From NCBI GenBank assembly GCA_934630385.1, contig CAKTWE010000045.1, positions 1 through 14,533 of the forward strand: a stretch of DNA of 14,533 bases, read 5' to 3'. Source of the stretch: an uncultured Collinsella sp. Lineage in GTDB: Bacteria > Actinomycetota > Coriobacteriia > Coriobacteriales > Coriobacteriaceae. The notes beneath the pieces were generated by a model, which ran no database searches, was not told where the DNA came from, and saw only the letters and a program-made list of their open reading frames with translations. A program made the position numbers and the translations under genes. Shown in pieces: positions 1-7,145 of this stretch. Numbering within the stretch: position 1 is the stretch's first letter; every line of letters starts with the position of its first letter.

Positions 1-483
1 TTTATGCGCGAGAACTTCTTCGATCACATCAATATCGATCTGAACAACACGCACGTGCCCGATGGCTCCAACCCCGACGCCGCCGCTGCCTGCTCCGAGT
101 ACGACAAGATTGTCGCTGCCGCCGGTTACCCGGATCTGCAGCTGCTCGGCATTGGTAATAACGGTCACATTGGCTTTAACGAGCCCGATGACCACTTCTC
201 CAAGGGTACGCACTGCGTCGACCTCACCGAGAGCACCATTCAGGCCAACAGCCGCCTGTTCGACAGCATCGATGACGTGCCCCGTCAGGCCTACACCATG
301 GGTACCCAGACCATCATGTATGCTCGCATGATCCTGGTCGTCGCTAACGGCGAGGCCAAGGCCCAGGCCGTGCACGACATGTGCTATGGTCCGGTTACGC
401 CCGAGTGCCCGGCTTCGATCCTGCAGCTGCACACCAACTGCGTCGTCGTTGCTGACGAGGCTGCCCTTTCGCTCTGCGAGTAA
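1..483 (+). CDS. nagB: Glucosamine-6-phosphate deaminase, C-terminal part (5' end outside window)
   Basis: The reading frame is open from base 1 (Phe before the first Met), so about the first third of the gene is missing; 160 residues remain of a protein usually 240-270 aa long. The family converts glucosamine-6-phosphate to fructose-6-phosphate plus ammonia in the cytoplasm, the last committed step of amino-sugar catabolism. The active-site block GIGNNGHIGFNEP is plain at about residues 50-62 of the fragment. It holds the catalytic His and Glu; the position that is Asp141 in E. coli is Asn here, as in Bacillus-type NagB, so this is not a defect. ANSRLFD and the C-terminal SILQLHTNCVVVADE also fit NagB, where the family has ILQLH. 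The gene is followed at once by an intrinsic terminator, so it ends its transcription unit. NagB identity is close to certain; the N-terminus cannot be judged. Confidence 0.96.
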   Translation, partial: FMRENFFDHINIDLNNTHVPDGSNPDAAAACSEYDKIVAAAGYPDLQLLGIGNNGHIGFNEPDDHFSKGTHCVDLTESTIQANSRLFDSIDDVPRQAYTMGTQTIMYARMILVVANGEAKAQAVHDMCYGPVTPECPASILQLHTNCVVVADEAALSLCE

Positions 484-515
484 AGACTCCGCGAAAACCG
501 TATTGCGTTTTGAGA

Positions 516-541
516 GGCCTCCGCGTTGCGGGGGCCTTTTT
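516..541 (+). terminator. Intrinsic terminator after nagB
   Basis: A 9-bp stem (516-524 with 528-536, one T-G wobble) closes a 3-nt loop and is followed by five T residues (537-541). It lies 33 bp after the nagB stop codon in the right orientation. Confidence 0.9.
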
Positions 542-632
542 GCTGGGCAAGTGATAGGTCGTTACGCGGCCCATAAGCATAGACCGCATGCGAAACAATC
601 CTCATCAAAAAACGCGCCGCGTGCAAGCTAGA

Positions 633-661
633 TAGAATGATGCATTTAATAGCATATTCTA
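633..661. promoter_or_regulatory. Interrupted palindrome, possible operator upstream of the regulator
   Basis: TAGAAT at 633-638, then one unpaired G, then ATGC is mirrored by GCATATTCTA at 652-661 across an AT-rich 8-bp centre. The outer hexamers also resemble a -10 element on each strand, but neither has an acceptable -35. An operator role is inferred from symmetry and position only. Confidence 0.35.
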
Positions 662-707
662 TGCAAAATTACCACTACATAGTCGCAGGCGGTAGCGGTG
701 AATAGGC

Positions 708-721
708 GAGTTGCGCAACTC
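708..721. promoter_or_regulatory. Perfect 14-bp palindrome GAGTTGCGCAACTC
   Basis: A gap-free perfect palindrome, the form expected of a site bound by a homodimer. It lies 235 bp before the regulator start and is the strongest candidate operator in this gap. No bound protein can be named. Confidence 0.4.
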
Positions 722-955
722 AAATAAAACGCTTCCGTTACGGTAAACTGCAGAACAGATGGGACATTTCAGCAAGCTATTTGACCTGCATAAACAGTCG
801 TCTGTCGAAGGAAAAACAACGAGCAGTGCCCGCTGTACAAAAACTTGCCGAATGCGTACCGACAAGCAGTCAAAAACATGGTGCCACGCTATTCATAGGG
901 TGGTGTGTGTGGTCATGCGGTTACGGTATCCATGTGGTCGAGTTGAGGAGCGGGT

Positions 956-3955
956 ATGGTGCAAGATCTAGGTAATACGAGCGACCTCGAAGTGATGTCG
1001 ATAGGCGGGGGCTATATGATTCGCCGCGATCGGCTGATGAACGAGCTGGTTATCAAGGGCCGCCAAGCCGGGATCGTGCTTCTCTACGCGCCCGATGGGT
1101 TTGGTAAGACTTCGGTGCTGATGCAGTATGCCCGCGAGGCCAAAGGCGATTGTACGCGAGGGTCGGTGCGAGTTATCGAGGCCGACCGGGCCATTGGCCG
1201 TGAGGTGTTCATGCAGCTCGAGGTGGTTGCAGAGGAACTCAAGGACAAGCCGCATTCGCTCATAGCAATCGACAACGTGCCGGTTCTCGATCAGCGCGAT
1301 ACCGAGGACTTTATCGATATGATTCGCGGCCTGCGCGCGGCGGGGGTGGGCATTCTTCTTACATGTCGTCCGTCAAATCGTCTGCTTATCCGCGGGCTGG
1401 GAGATTCGGTAAAGGTCAACGCGCAGATGCTCAAGGTGCATGCCTATGAGTATTCGGCTTGGGCTTCGGCGTTTTCGATCAGCACCTCGCTCGATTTTTA
1501 TCAGCTCACGCAAGGTGTGCCCGAGCTTGTCTCGGCGCTGCAGACGGGGCTGTATGGCCAGGGCGACGTTGCCCAACTGCTCGAAAACGAGATTGTTAAC
1601 GTATACGGCGCGGTACTTGCCGACTTGGCCTCTCTCGAGAACAACACGCTGTTTAACGTTGCGGGTCTTATGGTTTTAATGGGCGAGGGTAATATTGCAG
1701 AGCTCGAGGCGTGCGGTGTACGGCTTTCGATGGTCGACCAATCGTATCTGGTTCGCGACTATCCCATATTTGGTATTGACCCCGCCGAACGAAGTTTTGT
1801 CTGCATGGGAACGGAGGGCAATGCGCGGCTTAGGCTGCGCAAACTGATTGCCGAGATCAGCCCCGACCTTATACGGCGTGCGGCCCGCATTTTAATCAAG
1901 GCGGGCCGGTGCGACTTGGCGATGGATCTGGCAGACGCCTTTTTAGATCGGAATGTCGTGCTCGAACTTGCCGGACAGTACGGGGTCGATCTGGCCTTGA
2001 CTGGACATGGGGCGGACGTTTGCCGCGCGGTGCTGGGGGCAATGAATGCCGATGGATTGTCGTACGAGCCGACACTGTCCGAGGCTCTCGGCGTGTACCT
2101 GTCGGCGGTAAGCATTTCCAACGCCAAGCTTGCCCGATGTATGGCGGCTGTTATCGAGCGAGCGGGCGAGCGCGCTGCACGGGAGATCGATCCGCTTTCT
2201 TGGAAAGTGGCGCAGGCGTTTACCATCGTTTGCTACGGGCAAAGCGGGCTGGGGCTGCCTGCGACGCTTTCGTTTCCGGATCACGCGGCTTCCTGTGACG
2301 CACTCGACATGTTGTCGGCGCACATCGAGATAAAGCGCCGCCTGGCCGAATGTGCGGACGTGGGCGATGCATTTGATGGGCTCAGGGAGCATGGGGCGTA
2401 TGATTGCGAGCTAGATGTCGCCGGCTTATTTATACGGGCGGACCGGATGCTGGTGGAGCTATTTGACGGTTCGTTTGCGGGAATCGATGCGCGCGATGAC
2501 GAGCTTGCCCTAATGGTCGAGGCGCTCGATGCCCGTAGCCTGAGGGCACTGACGATTTGGGTGCGCATGGTGCTGGCGGCGCGCCGCCTGCTTGCCGGCT
2601 TGCCGGTGACCGACGAAGCGGCGTTTAGTGAGATCGACCGTTTTGCCGTGCGCGTACGCGACAACCGGCTTCAGCTCTTTGGGCTTTTGCTCGAAGGGTG
2701 GCAATCGATGTCTGAGGGGCGCCCCGTCAACGCAAAGTTCCGCGCCGTCCAGGTGCTCAAGCTTGTTGACGAAACGGCAACGTATATGCGAGATAACGCG
2801 CTGCTGCTGGAGCGCGTGGCATTTTTACGAAACACATCGATGATGACGGTGCGTGAGGAGGCGGAGCTACTCGATATAAGCCAGACGCAGGTTCGTGGCT
2901 CGGAGGCGTGGATGGTGGCGCTGCACTTGGCCTCTGCGGGCCGTGATAGCGATTTGGCGGCGTGGATGTCCATGAATCGTCCGGGGATGCTGGAGCCGTC
3001 GTATCGGCTCTTTGCACGCCTTGCCATGCATTGTCTTGGCGAGCCTGGTGCAAGGATTCGCAAAAAGCTACCGCTGCACGAGCTTTCGAGATACACGCTG
3101 CACGACGATTTGGACGAAGCGCACGAGCGGCTGTTTCAGGTTGAAGAGGTCGAGGCCGTCAACACGATCGAGCATATCGAGATCCGCATGTTTGGGGCAT
3201 TTCGTGCCGAGCGCGACGGGTTTCCCATCACCGATAAGATGTGGCGTCGCAAGAAGGCGGCAACGCTCGCGGAGCGCCTCGCGTTAAGCATGGATGCGCT
3301 GGTCGATCGCGAGACCCTGGCCATGGAGCTTTGGCCCCATGCCGAGTTCAACCGCGCTCGCAATAACCTGTATTCGACGATATCGCGCTTGCGTTCGGCC
3401 TTGGGGCCGACGCCCGATGGCAAGTCGTGCGTGCTCATTCAAAACGAGTGCATTGGACTCAACGGTGACTACGTTAAGACCGACGTGCGGCTGTTTGAGC
3501 AGATGACCCGGGAGATTCTGGGAAACCGTGGGGGAGCGCGCGGACCTCACCTGGTGGAGCTGTGCCTAAAGGTCGAGCAGCTCTATGCAGGTTCGCTCTA
3601 TATTCCCAATGGCTGTAACCCAACGTATTTTGTACGCATGCGCCACATTATGCAATCGAAGTTTATCGACAGCATGATTCGCGGGGCAAACGAGGCCTTG
3701 GAGGAAAACGATCTGCAGTCGGCGATATGGCTGGTCGAGGCGGGGCTTCGCCAGGAAACGGCGCGCGAGGATATGGTTCGCTGTGCCATGCGCGTCTACA
3801 ACGCCGCGGGTCGCCGTCGTGACATCATCGATTTGTACAGCGGACATGTCCATCATCTAAAAGAGCAGATTGCGGGCGTGCCCGAGCCCGAGACACGGCG
3901 CCTCTACGAGCGCTTGGTCGAAGGCAGGCTTAAGCGCATGGCCGTCGTGCGATAA
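956..3955 (+). CDS. Large transcriptional regulator: STAND-type ATPase with C-terminal winged helix and BTAD domain
   Basis: A 999-aa cytoplasmic regulator. An N-terminal P-loop NTPase shows Walker A APDGFGKT (about residues 45-52), Walker B LIAIDN (102-107) and a following strand LLTCRPS (134-140), as in MalT-like STAND proteins. Residues about 200-735 are a long, mostly helical region typical of the ligand/partner-sensing arm. From about 741 comes an OmpR/SARP-type winged helix (IRMFGAF at 743-749, WRRKK 763-767, ELWP 791-794, recognition helix from about N799 to L816 with RNNLYSTISRLRSAL). A bacterial transcriptional activation domain (BTAD) fills about 845-990. The ATG at 956 is chosen because GAGGAG (945-950) lies 5 bp before it; a later in-frame ATG at 1016 is weaker. 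It probably switches target genes on ATP and signal binding. Its targets and ligand cannot be read from the sequence. It is the only gene in its unit and faces yhbY tail to tail. Confidence 0.88.
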   Translation: MVQDLGNTSDLEVMSIGGGYMIRRDRLMNELVIKGRQAGIVLLYAPDGFGKTSVLMQYAREAKGDCTRGSVRVIEADRAIGREVFMQLEVVAEELKDKPHSLIAIDNVPVLDQRDTEDFIDMIRGLRAAGVGILLTCRPSNRLLIRGLGDSVKVNAQMLKVHAYEYSAWASAFSISTSLDFYQLTQGVPELVSALQTGLYGQGDVAQLLENEIVNVYGAVLADLASLENNTLFNVAGLMVLMGEGNIAELEACGVRLSMVDQSYLVRDYPIFGIDPAERSFVCMGTEGNARLRLRKLIAEISPDLIRRAARILIKAGRCDLAMDLADAFLDRNVVLELAGQYGVDLALTGHGADVCRAVLGAMNADGLSYEPTLSEALGVYLSAVSISNAKLARCMAAVIERAGERAAREIDPLSWKVAQAFTIVCYGQSGLGLPATLSFPDHAASCDALDMLSAHIEIKRRLAECADVGDAFDGLREHGAYDCELDVAGLFIRADRMLVELFDGSFAGIDARDDELALMVEALDARSLRALTIWVRMVLAARRLLAGLPVTDEAAFSEIDRFAVRVRDNRLQLFGLLLEGWQSMSEGRPVNAKFRAVQVLKLVDETATYMRDNALLLERVAFLRNTSMMTVREEAELLDISQTQVRGSEAWMVALHLASAGRDSDLAAWMSMNRPGMLEPSYRLFARLAMHCLGEPGARIRKKLPLHELSRYTLHDDLDEAHERLFQVEEVEAVNTIEHIEIRMFGAFRAERDGFPITDKMWRRKKAATLAERLALSMDALVDRETLAMELWPHAEFNRARNNLYSTISRLRSALGPTPDGKSCVLIQNECIGLNGDYVKTDVRLFEQMTREILGNRGGARGPHLVELCLKVEQLYAGSLYIPNGCNPTYFVRMRHIMQSKFIDSMIRGANEALEENDLQSAIWLVEAGLRQETAREDMVRCAMRVYNAAGRRRDIIDLYSGHVHHLKEQIAGVPEPETRRLYERLVEGRLKRMAVVR

Positions 3956-3986
3956 AAAAGGGGCGTCCGGGCAACCCGGACGCCCC
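3954..3986 (-). terminator. Intrinsic terminator of yhbY, overlapping the convergent regulator stop
   Basis: A perfect 12-bp stem (3960-3971 with 3975-3986, loop CAA). On the - strand it is followed by six T residues, which on the + strand are the A run 3954-3959. That run includes the last two bases of the regulator's TAA (3953-3955). The + strand side has no T tract after the stem, so it is a proper terminator mainly for the - strand gene, though the stem may also slow + strand transcription. Confidence 0.9.
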
Positions 3987-4009
3987 GCAGGCGCACGATG
4001 CGTGAGTGC

Positions 4010-4309
4010 CTAGACGAGCTTGATCTTCTCGATATCCTTGCGCGAGGACTCGCGATACAGCGAGAACTTGCGGCCGATGACCTGGACGACCTCGGCGTGG
4101 CAGCGCTCGGCGAGCTCCTCGGCGGCCTCGCGGGCAGAAAGGCTGGAGCCGTCCAGCACAGAGCACTTAACGAGCTCGTGCTTCTCCAGATAGGCGACCG
4201 TCTGCTCGACGGTGCCCTCGTTGATATCGGACTTGCCGATGATGATGGCGGGGTTGAGGTGATGGGCCATGCTGCGAAGCTGCTTGACCTGGGCTCCTGT
4301 CAGTGCCAT
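4010..4309 (-). CDS. yhbY: YhbY-family (CRM domain) RNA-binding protein
   Basis: A 99-aa protein with a single CRM domain, the usual length for bacterial YhbY. The family binds pre-50S ribosomal particles and is thought to help large-subunit assembly in the cytoplasm. Seen here: LTGAQVKQLRSMAHHLNPAI at 3-22, the GxxG loop region IIIGKSDINEG at 22-32, HELVK at 44-48, and VQVIGRKFSLYRES near the C-terminus, all in family order. The GxxG loop reads GKSD (G25, D28), so the last Gly is replaced by Asp. The start is the Met of MALTG. Its Shine-Dalgarno is weak (AAGCGAG about 5 nt upstream). A 158-bp gap separates it from the methyltransferase upstream and a strong terminator follows. Confidence 0.93.
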   Translation of the reverse strand: MALTGAQVKQLRSMAHHLNPAIIIGKSDINEGTVEQTVAYLEKHELVKCSVLDGSSLSAREAAEELAERCHAEVVQVIGRKFSLYRESSRKDIEKIKLV

Positions 4310-4467
4310 GGGTTCTCGCTTTCTATGTATGGGGCGCCCCGCGACGGGGCCTTAATCTACGTGAGCTGTCCCACGATAGCGCAGGAACGGCGCGGTGTGG
4401 AGTACGTTTGCCCAGTTCGCAAAGAATGCGGATGCCAAACTGGTGGACGGCGCGGGCTGCGAACAGG

Positions 4468-5355
4468 CTATGAGCTGGGTGCAGAGACCGGCTCCCATGC
4501 AATGAATGCCCAACGAACCTTGCGGACATGATCGAGCATATAGCGCCCCTGCGGCACGCCCTTGGAGCCCGGTTCACCGGCATGGGGGTTCTCAATCATG
4601 TGTTGAGCGATGTAGTCGCGCAGACGGTCGATTTTATCCTCGTTGCCATGTTCGAGCATACGGGAGAAGTCCGTCACGCCTGCCTCGAGGCTATCGAAGG
4701 TATCGCGACGAGGCGATTCAAAGTACGTAACCTGCGGCAGGGCACCCATCTGAATGAGAATGTTAAAGGCATACACAAAGCCATTGCTGCGGGTAACCGA
4801 GGCGCCGATAGCGTTCATCACGTGCAGGTCATAGCGCGGGCTGGAGTTGGCGACCATCGTGACGGCACAACGCCGGCGAGCCGTGCGGTCGAGCTTGGCA
4901 AGCGCGCCTTTTAGGTCATTTGTGGTGACGGAACGACTGGCAAAGGCAACATCCACAGTCTTGGCAACCGGCCCAACCAAATCCCAATCATCGTCCCAAG
5001 CAAGTTCAAGCGGCGTAACCAGGTCCTCGAGCCCATAGTACTCAATGCCAGCATCAAGGGTGCCCAACATGGCAGGGGAAAAATCAGCTGCAATCACGGG
5101 ATGCCCGTCTTGCGCAAGCGGAATAGCGATCGACCCAGCCCCGCACCCCATATCAAGCACCGACTCACCAGGCTTTAACGCCAACAGCTTTATAAAATCC
5201 CGGGCATACGGAGCAGTCTCAAGCGGCCGAAAATGCCGAGCCCGCTTATCCCACTCAAAAGAATCATCAGCCCGCCGCCGACCAGCTTGCAAACGCATCC
5301 ATTCGCCATTCCAATCCGCAGAAAGCAGCTCAGAACGAATCAAATCGTCAGCCAC
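4468..5355 (-). CDS. Class I SAM-dependent methyltransferase
   Basis: A 295-aa soluble protein with a Rossmann methyltransferase fold. SAM-binding motif I is VLDMGCGAG at 66-74, followed by an acidic residue after strand 2 (VIAADFSPAML, D91). The N-terminal stretch with DWNGEW (14-19) and FEWDKRARHF (33-42) resembles that of a methyltransferase type common in Coriobacteriia. The substrate is unknown; nothing in the sequence separates small-molecule from macromolecular substrates. The start is GTG at 5355: an in-frame TGA lies five codons upstream, a GAGGGGG sequence sits 8-14 nt before it, and the N-terminal motif would be lost with the next Met. An intrinsic terminator ends only 19 bp before this GTG and a highly structured stretch lies upstream, so the gene may be controlled by premature termination. 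The fold is sure, the role is not. Confidence 0.88.
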   Translation of the reverse strand: MADDLIRSELLSADWNGEWMRLQAGRRRADDSFEWDKRARHFRPLETAPYARDFIKLLALKPGESVLDMGCGAGSIAIPLAQDGHPVIAADFSPAMLGTLDAGIEYYGLEDLVTPLELAWDDDWDLVGPVAKTVDVAFASRSVTTNDLKGALAKLDRTARRRCAVTMVANSSPRYDLHVMNAIGASVTRSNGFVYAFNILIQMGALPQVTYFESPRRDTFDSLEAGVTDFSRMLEHGNEDKIDRLRDYIAQHMIENPHAGEPGSKGVPQGRYMLDHVRKVRWAFIAWEPVSAPSS

Positions 5356-5374
5356 GGGCCATCCCCCTCACAAC

Positions 5375-5406
5375 AAAAAAGCGACTCCTCCCAAAAGAAG
5401 AGCCGC
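5375..5406 (-). terminator. Intrinsic terminator or attenuator just before the methyltransferase
   Basis: On the - strand GCGGCTCTTC (5406-5397) pairs with GAGGAGTCGC (5390-5381), 10 bp with two G-T wobbles, and six T residues follow (5380-5375). Both wobbles are allowed only in the - strand RNA, which supports this orientation. The T run ends 19 bp before the GTG start and touches the ribosome-binding region, leaving no room for a promoter in between. It either ends the upstream unit or acts as an attenuator in the methyltransferase leader. Confidence 0.82.
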
Positions 5407-5451
5407 AACCAGCATATATCAGAAAAAGAACCGTTCCAACGCCAAACCGCC

Positions 5452-5518
5452 GCACCAGCCAAGTGGTGCAGGAGCGAAGCAACTGCAACCGGGATAGAAC
5501 CCAACTGAGGTCCCGTTG
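5452..5518 (-). other. Two further hairpins in the methyltransferase leader
   Basis: GCACCA/TGGTGC at 5452-5457 and 5464-5469 form a perfect 6-bp stem with a 6-nt loop. CAACC-GGGA at 5486-5494 pairs with TCCC-GTTG at 5511-5518 with one bulge around a 16-nt loop. They lie between the large inverted repeat and the terminator, so the whole 300-bp stretch is folded. Individually such stems could occur by chance. Confidence 0.4.
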
Positions 5519-5522
5519 TGCG

Positions 5523-5656
5523 GGAGCCCCGGGGAGGGCAAATATATAAGGTCGATCGCGAGTTCCGCACGAGCCGGAGAGCACTTAATGTGCTCTCCGT
5601 GCGAGTCAGGACTGTCCGAGCAGGCGACCTTATATATTTGCCCTCCCCGGGGCTCC
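5523..5656. repeat. 134-bp inverted-repeat element: perfect 32-bp arms enclosing a nested hairpin
   Basis: Bases 5523-5554 are the exact reverse complement of 5625-5656. Each arm combines a CCCCGGGG core with an AT-rich ATATATAAG part. Inside the 70-bp spacer a second stem, GGAGAGCAC (5576-5584) with GTGCTCTCC (5590-5598), closes on TTAAT and can be extended by GCAC (5567-5570) with GTGC (5599-5602). The element begins 16 bp after the UPF0210 stop codon on the - strand. It has no T run on either side, so it is not a standard terminator. I see no obvious flanking target-site duplication. It could be a MITE-like or REP-like repeat, or a structured RNA. Confidence 0.85.
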
Positions 5657-5672
5657 TCGCCCGAACCCTCAG

Positions 5673-7037
5673 CTAGTTCTTGAGCGAGTTCAGCGGTGCC
5701 GGGAAGCGTCCGCCACGGTGGGCAAGCACGGTGCCGGCGTTGGGGTTCACCGGCATGATGGGTGCACGGCCAAACAGGCCGCCGTACTCGACGCAGTCGC
5801 CCACGCCCTTGCCGATGGCGGGAATCACGCGCACGGCCGTGGTCTTGTTGTTGATGACGCCGATGGCCATCTCGTCGGCGATGATGCCGGCGATGGTCTC
5901 GACCGGGGTGTCGCCGGGGATGGCGATCATGTCCAGGCCGACAGAGCACACGCAGGTCATGGCCTCGAGCTTCTCGAGCGAAAGTGCACCGGCCTCGACG
6001 GCGGCGATCATGCCGGCGTCCTCGGATACGGGGATAAAGGCGCCGGAGAGACCGCCCACGCTGGAGCTGGCCATGACGCCGCCCTTCTTGACGGCATCGT
6101 TGAGCATGGCGAGCGCGCAGGTCGTGCCCGGGCCACCGCAGGTGCCCACGCCGATGATCTCGAGGATGCGTGCGACGGAGTCGCCGATGGCAGGCGTGGG
6201 AGCCAGCGACAGGTCGACAATGCCCTTCTCGACACCCAGGCGATGGGCGGCCTCGCGGCTCATGAGCTCGCCGGCGCGGGTGATCTTAAAGGCGGTCTGC
6301 TTAATCTTCTCGGCGACCTCCATCATCGATGCGGAATCGGGCAGCGTCTCCAGGGCTGCGGCCATAACGCCGGGGCCCGAGACGCCTACGTTGATGACAG
6401 CGTCGGCCTCGCCACCGCCGTGGACGGCGCCCGCCATAAACGGGGAGTCCTCGACCATGTTGGCAAAGCAGACAAACTTGGAGGCGCCAACGGAATCCTG
6501 GTCGGCCGTGAGCTTGGCGGCATCGATGATGGTCTGGGCGGCCATAAGCACGGCGTCCATGTTGATGCCGGCGCGCAGACTGGCGACGTTGACGCTGGAG
6601 CAGACGCGGCTGGTGGCGGCGAGCGCCTGGGGGATGGACTGGATAACGCGGCGGTCGGCGTCGCCGATGCCCTTCTGGACGAGTGCGGAGAAGCCGCCCA
6701 GGTAATCGATACCGAGTGTCTCGGCAGCGCGGTCGAGGGCGTGCGCGATGGGGGTGAGGTCCTCATCCTTGCAGCATGCGGCGATTTGCGCCACCGGGGT
6801 GACGGAAACGCGCTTGTTGACAATGGGGATACCGTACTCGCGCTCGAGGTTCTCGGCGGTCTCGACCAGGTGCTCAGCCGTGTGCGTCACGTGGTCGTAG
6901 ATCTTCGTGCACATGCGGTCGAGGTTCTCGTCGCCGCAACCCATGAGCGAAACACCCATGGTGATGGTCCTGATGTCGAGGTTCTGCTCCTCAACCATGC
7001 CGCGGGTTTCCGCGATTTCTGCGGGCGTGATCGCCAT
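5673..7037 (-). CDS. UPF0210 / DUF711 (PFL-like) family protein
   Basis: A 454-aa cytoplasmic protein of the family whose fold resembles pyruvate formate-lyase and whose function is not established. Family signatures: [14 protein letters not shown] (about 21-34), [13 protein letters not shown] (111-123), [20 protein letters not shown] (201-220) followed by GPGV, and a Gly-rich tail with [13 protein letters not shown]. The open frame extends 19 codons further up, but the ATG at 7037 is chosen because AGGAG (7045-7049) lies 7 bp before it and the resulting N-terminus and length match the family. Relatives in streptococci sit beside a small ACT-domain gene; none is seen next to it here. It follows metH after 108 bp that contain a long hairpin, so it may be transcribed separately. 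No glycyl-radical role can be claimed from sequence alone. Confidence 0.9.
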   Translation of the reverse strand: MAITPAEIAETRGMVEEQNLDIRTITMGVSLMGCGDENLDRMCTKIYDHVTHTAEHLVETAENLEREYGIPIVNKRVSVTPVAQIAACCKDEDLTPIAHALDRAAETLGIDYLGGFSALVQKGIGDADRRVIQSIPQALAATSRVCSSVNVASLRAGINMDAVLMAAQTIIDAAKLTADQDSVGASKFVCFANMVEDSPFMAGAVHGGGEADAVINVGVSGPGVMAAALETLPDSASMMEVAEKIKQTAFKITRAGELMSREAAHRLGVEKGIVDLSLAPTPAIGDSVARILEIIGVGTCGGPGTTCALAMLNDAVKKGGVMASSSVGGLSGAFIPVSEDAGMIAAVEAGALSLEKLEAMTCVCSVGLDMIAIPGDTPVETIAGIIADEMAIGVINNKTTAVRVIPAIGKGVGDCVEYGGLFGRAPIMPVNPNAGTVLAHRGGRFPAPLNSLKN

Positions 7038-7082
7038 CCTTGCGCTCCTATCTGCCAAAACGAGCATAGTCTTATCTATTCT

Positions 7083-7120
7083 AACGTGCCGCACGTGCCA
7101 AGTGGCGCGTGCGGCACGTT
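7083..7120. terminator. Long perfect hairpin between metH and the UPF0210 gene
   Basis: A 13-bp perfect stem (7083-7095 with 7108-7120) continues through an inner T-G wobble and three G-C pairs to a short loop. It lies 26 bp past the metH stop on the - strand. The T run (7119-7122) is on the + strand side and the - strand has only a short AT-rich tail, so termination of metH here is likely but not textbook. No + strand gene ends here. Confidence 0.55.
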
Positions 7121-7145
7121 TTGGTGCTCGGTTGTTTCCGTTGTG

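Larger units (their letters stand above)
484..955. other. Intergenic region between nagB and the BTAD regulator; no convincing gene
   Basis: After the nagB terminator about 415 bp remain with lower G+C than the flanking genes. The short open frames here (for example 759-971 + and 659-865 -) show no ribosome-binding site with coding-like composition and no family I recognise. The region holds an interrupted palindrome at 633-661, a perfect 14-bp palindrome at 708-721, and the 9-mer GTTACGGTA twice in direct orientation (737-745 and 920-928). It most likely carries the promoter and control sites of the regulator at 956. I could not identify a convincing -35/-10 pair. Confidence 0.6.

Noticed and set aside
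160..190. Asn instead of the E. coli catalytic-region Asp141 in NagB
   Set aside because: Bacillus-type NagB enzymes also have Asn here, so it is not a loss of function.
759..971. Small + strand frame upstream of the regulator
   Set aside because: No ribosome-binding site, unusual Cys/Arg-rich composition, and it runs into the regulator start in another frame.
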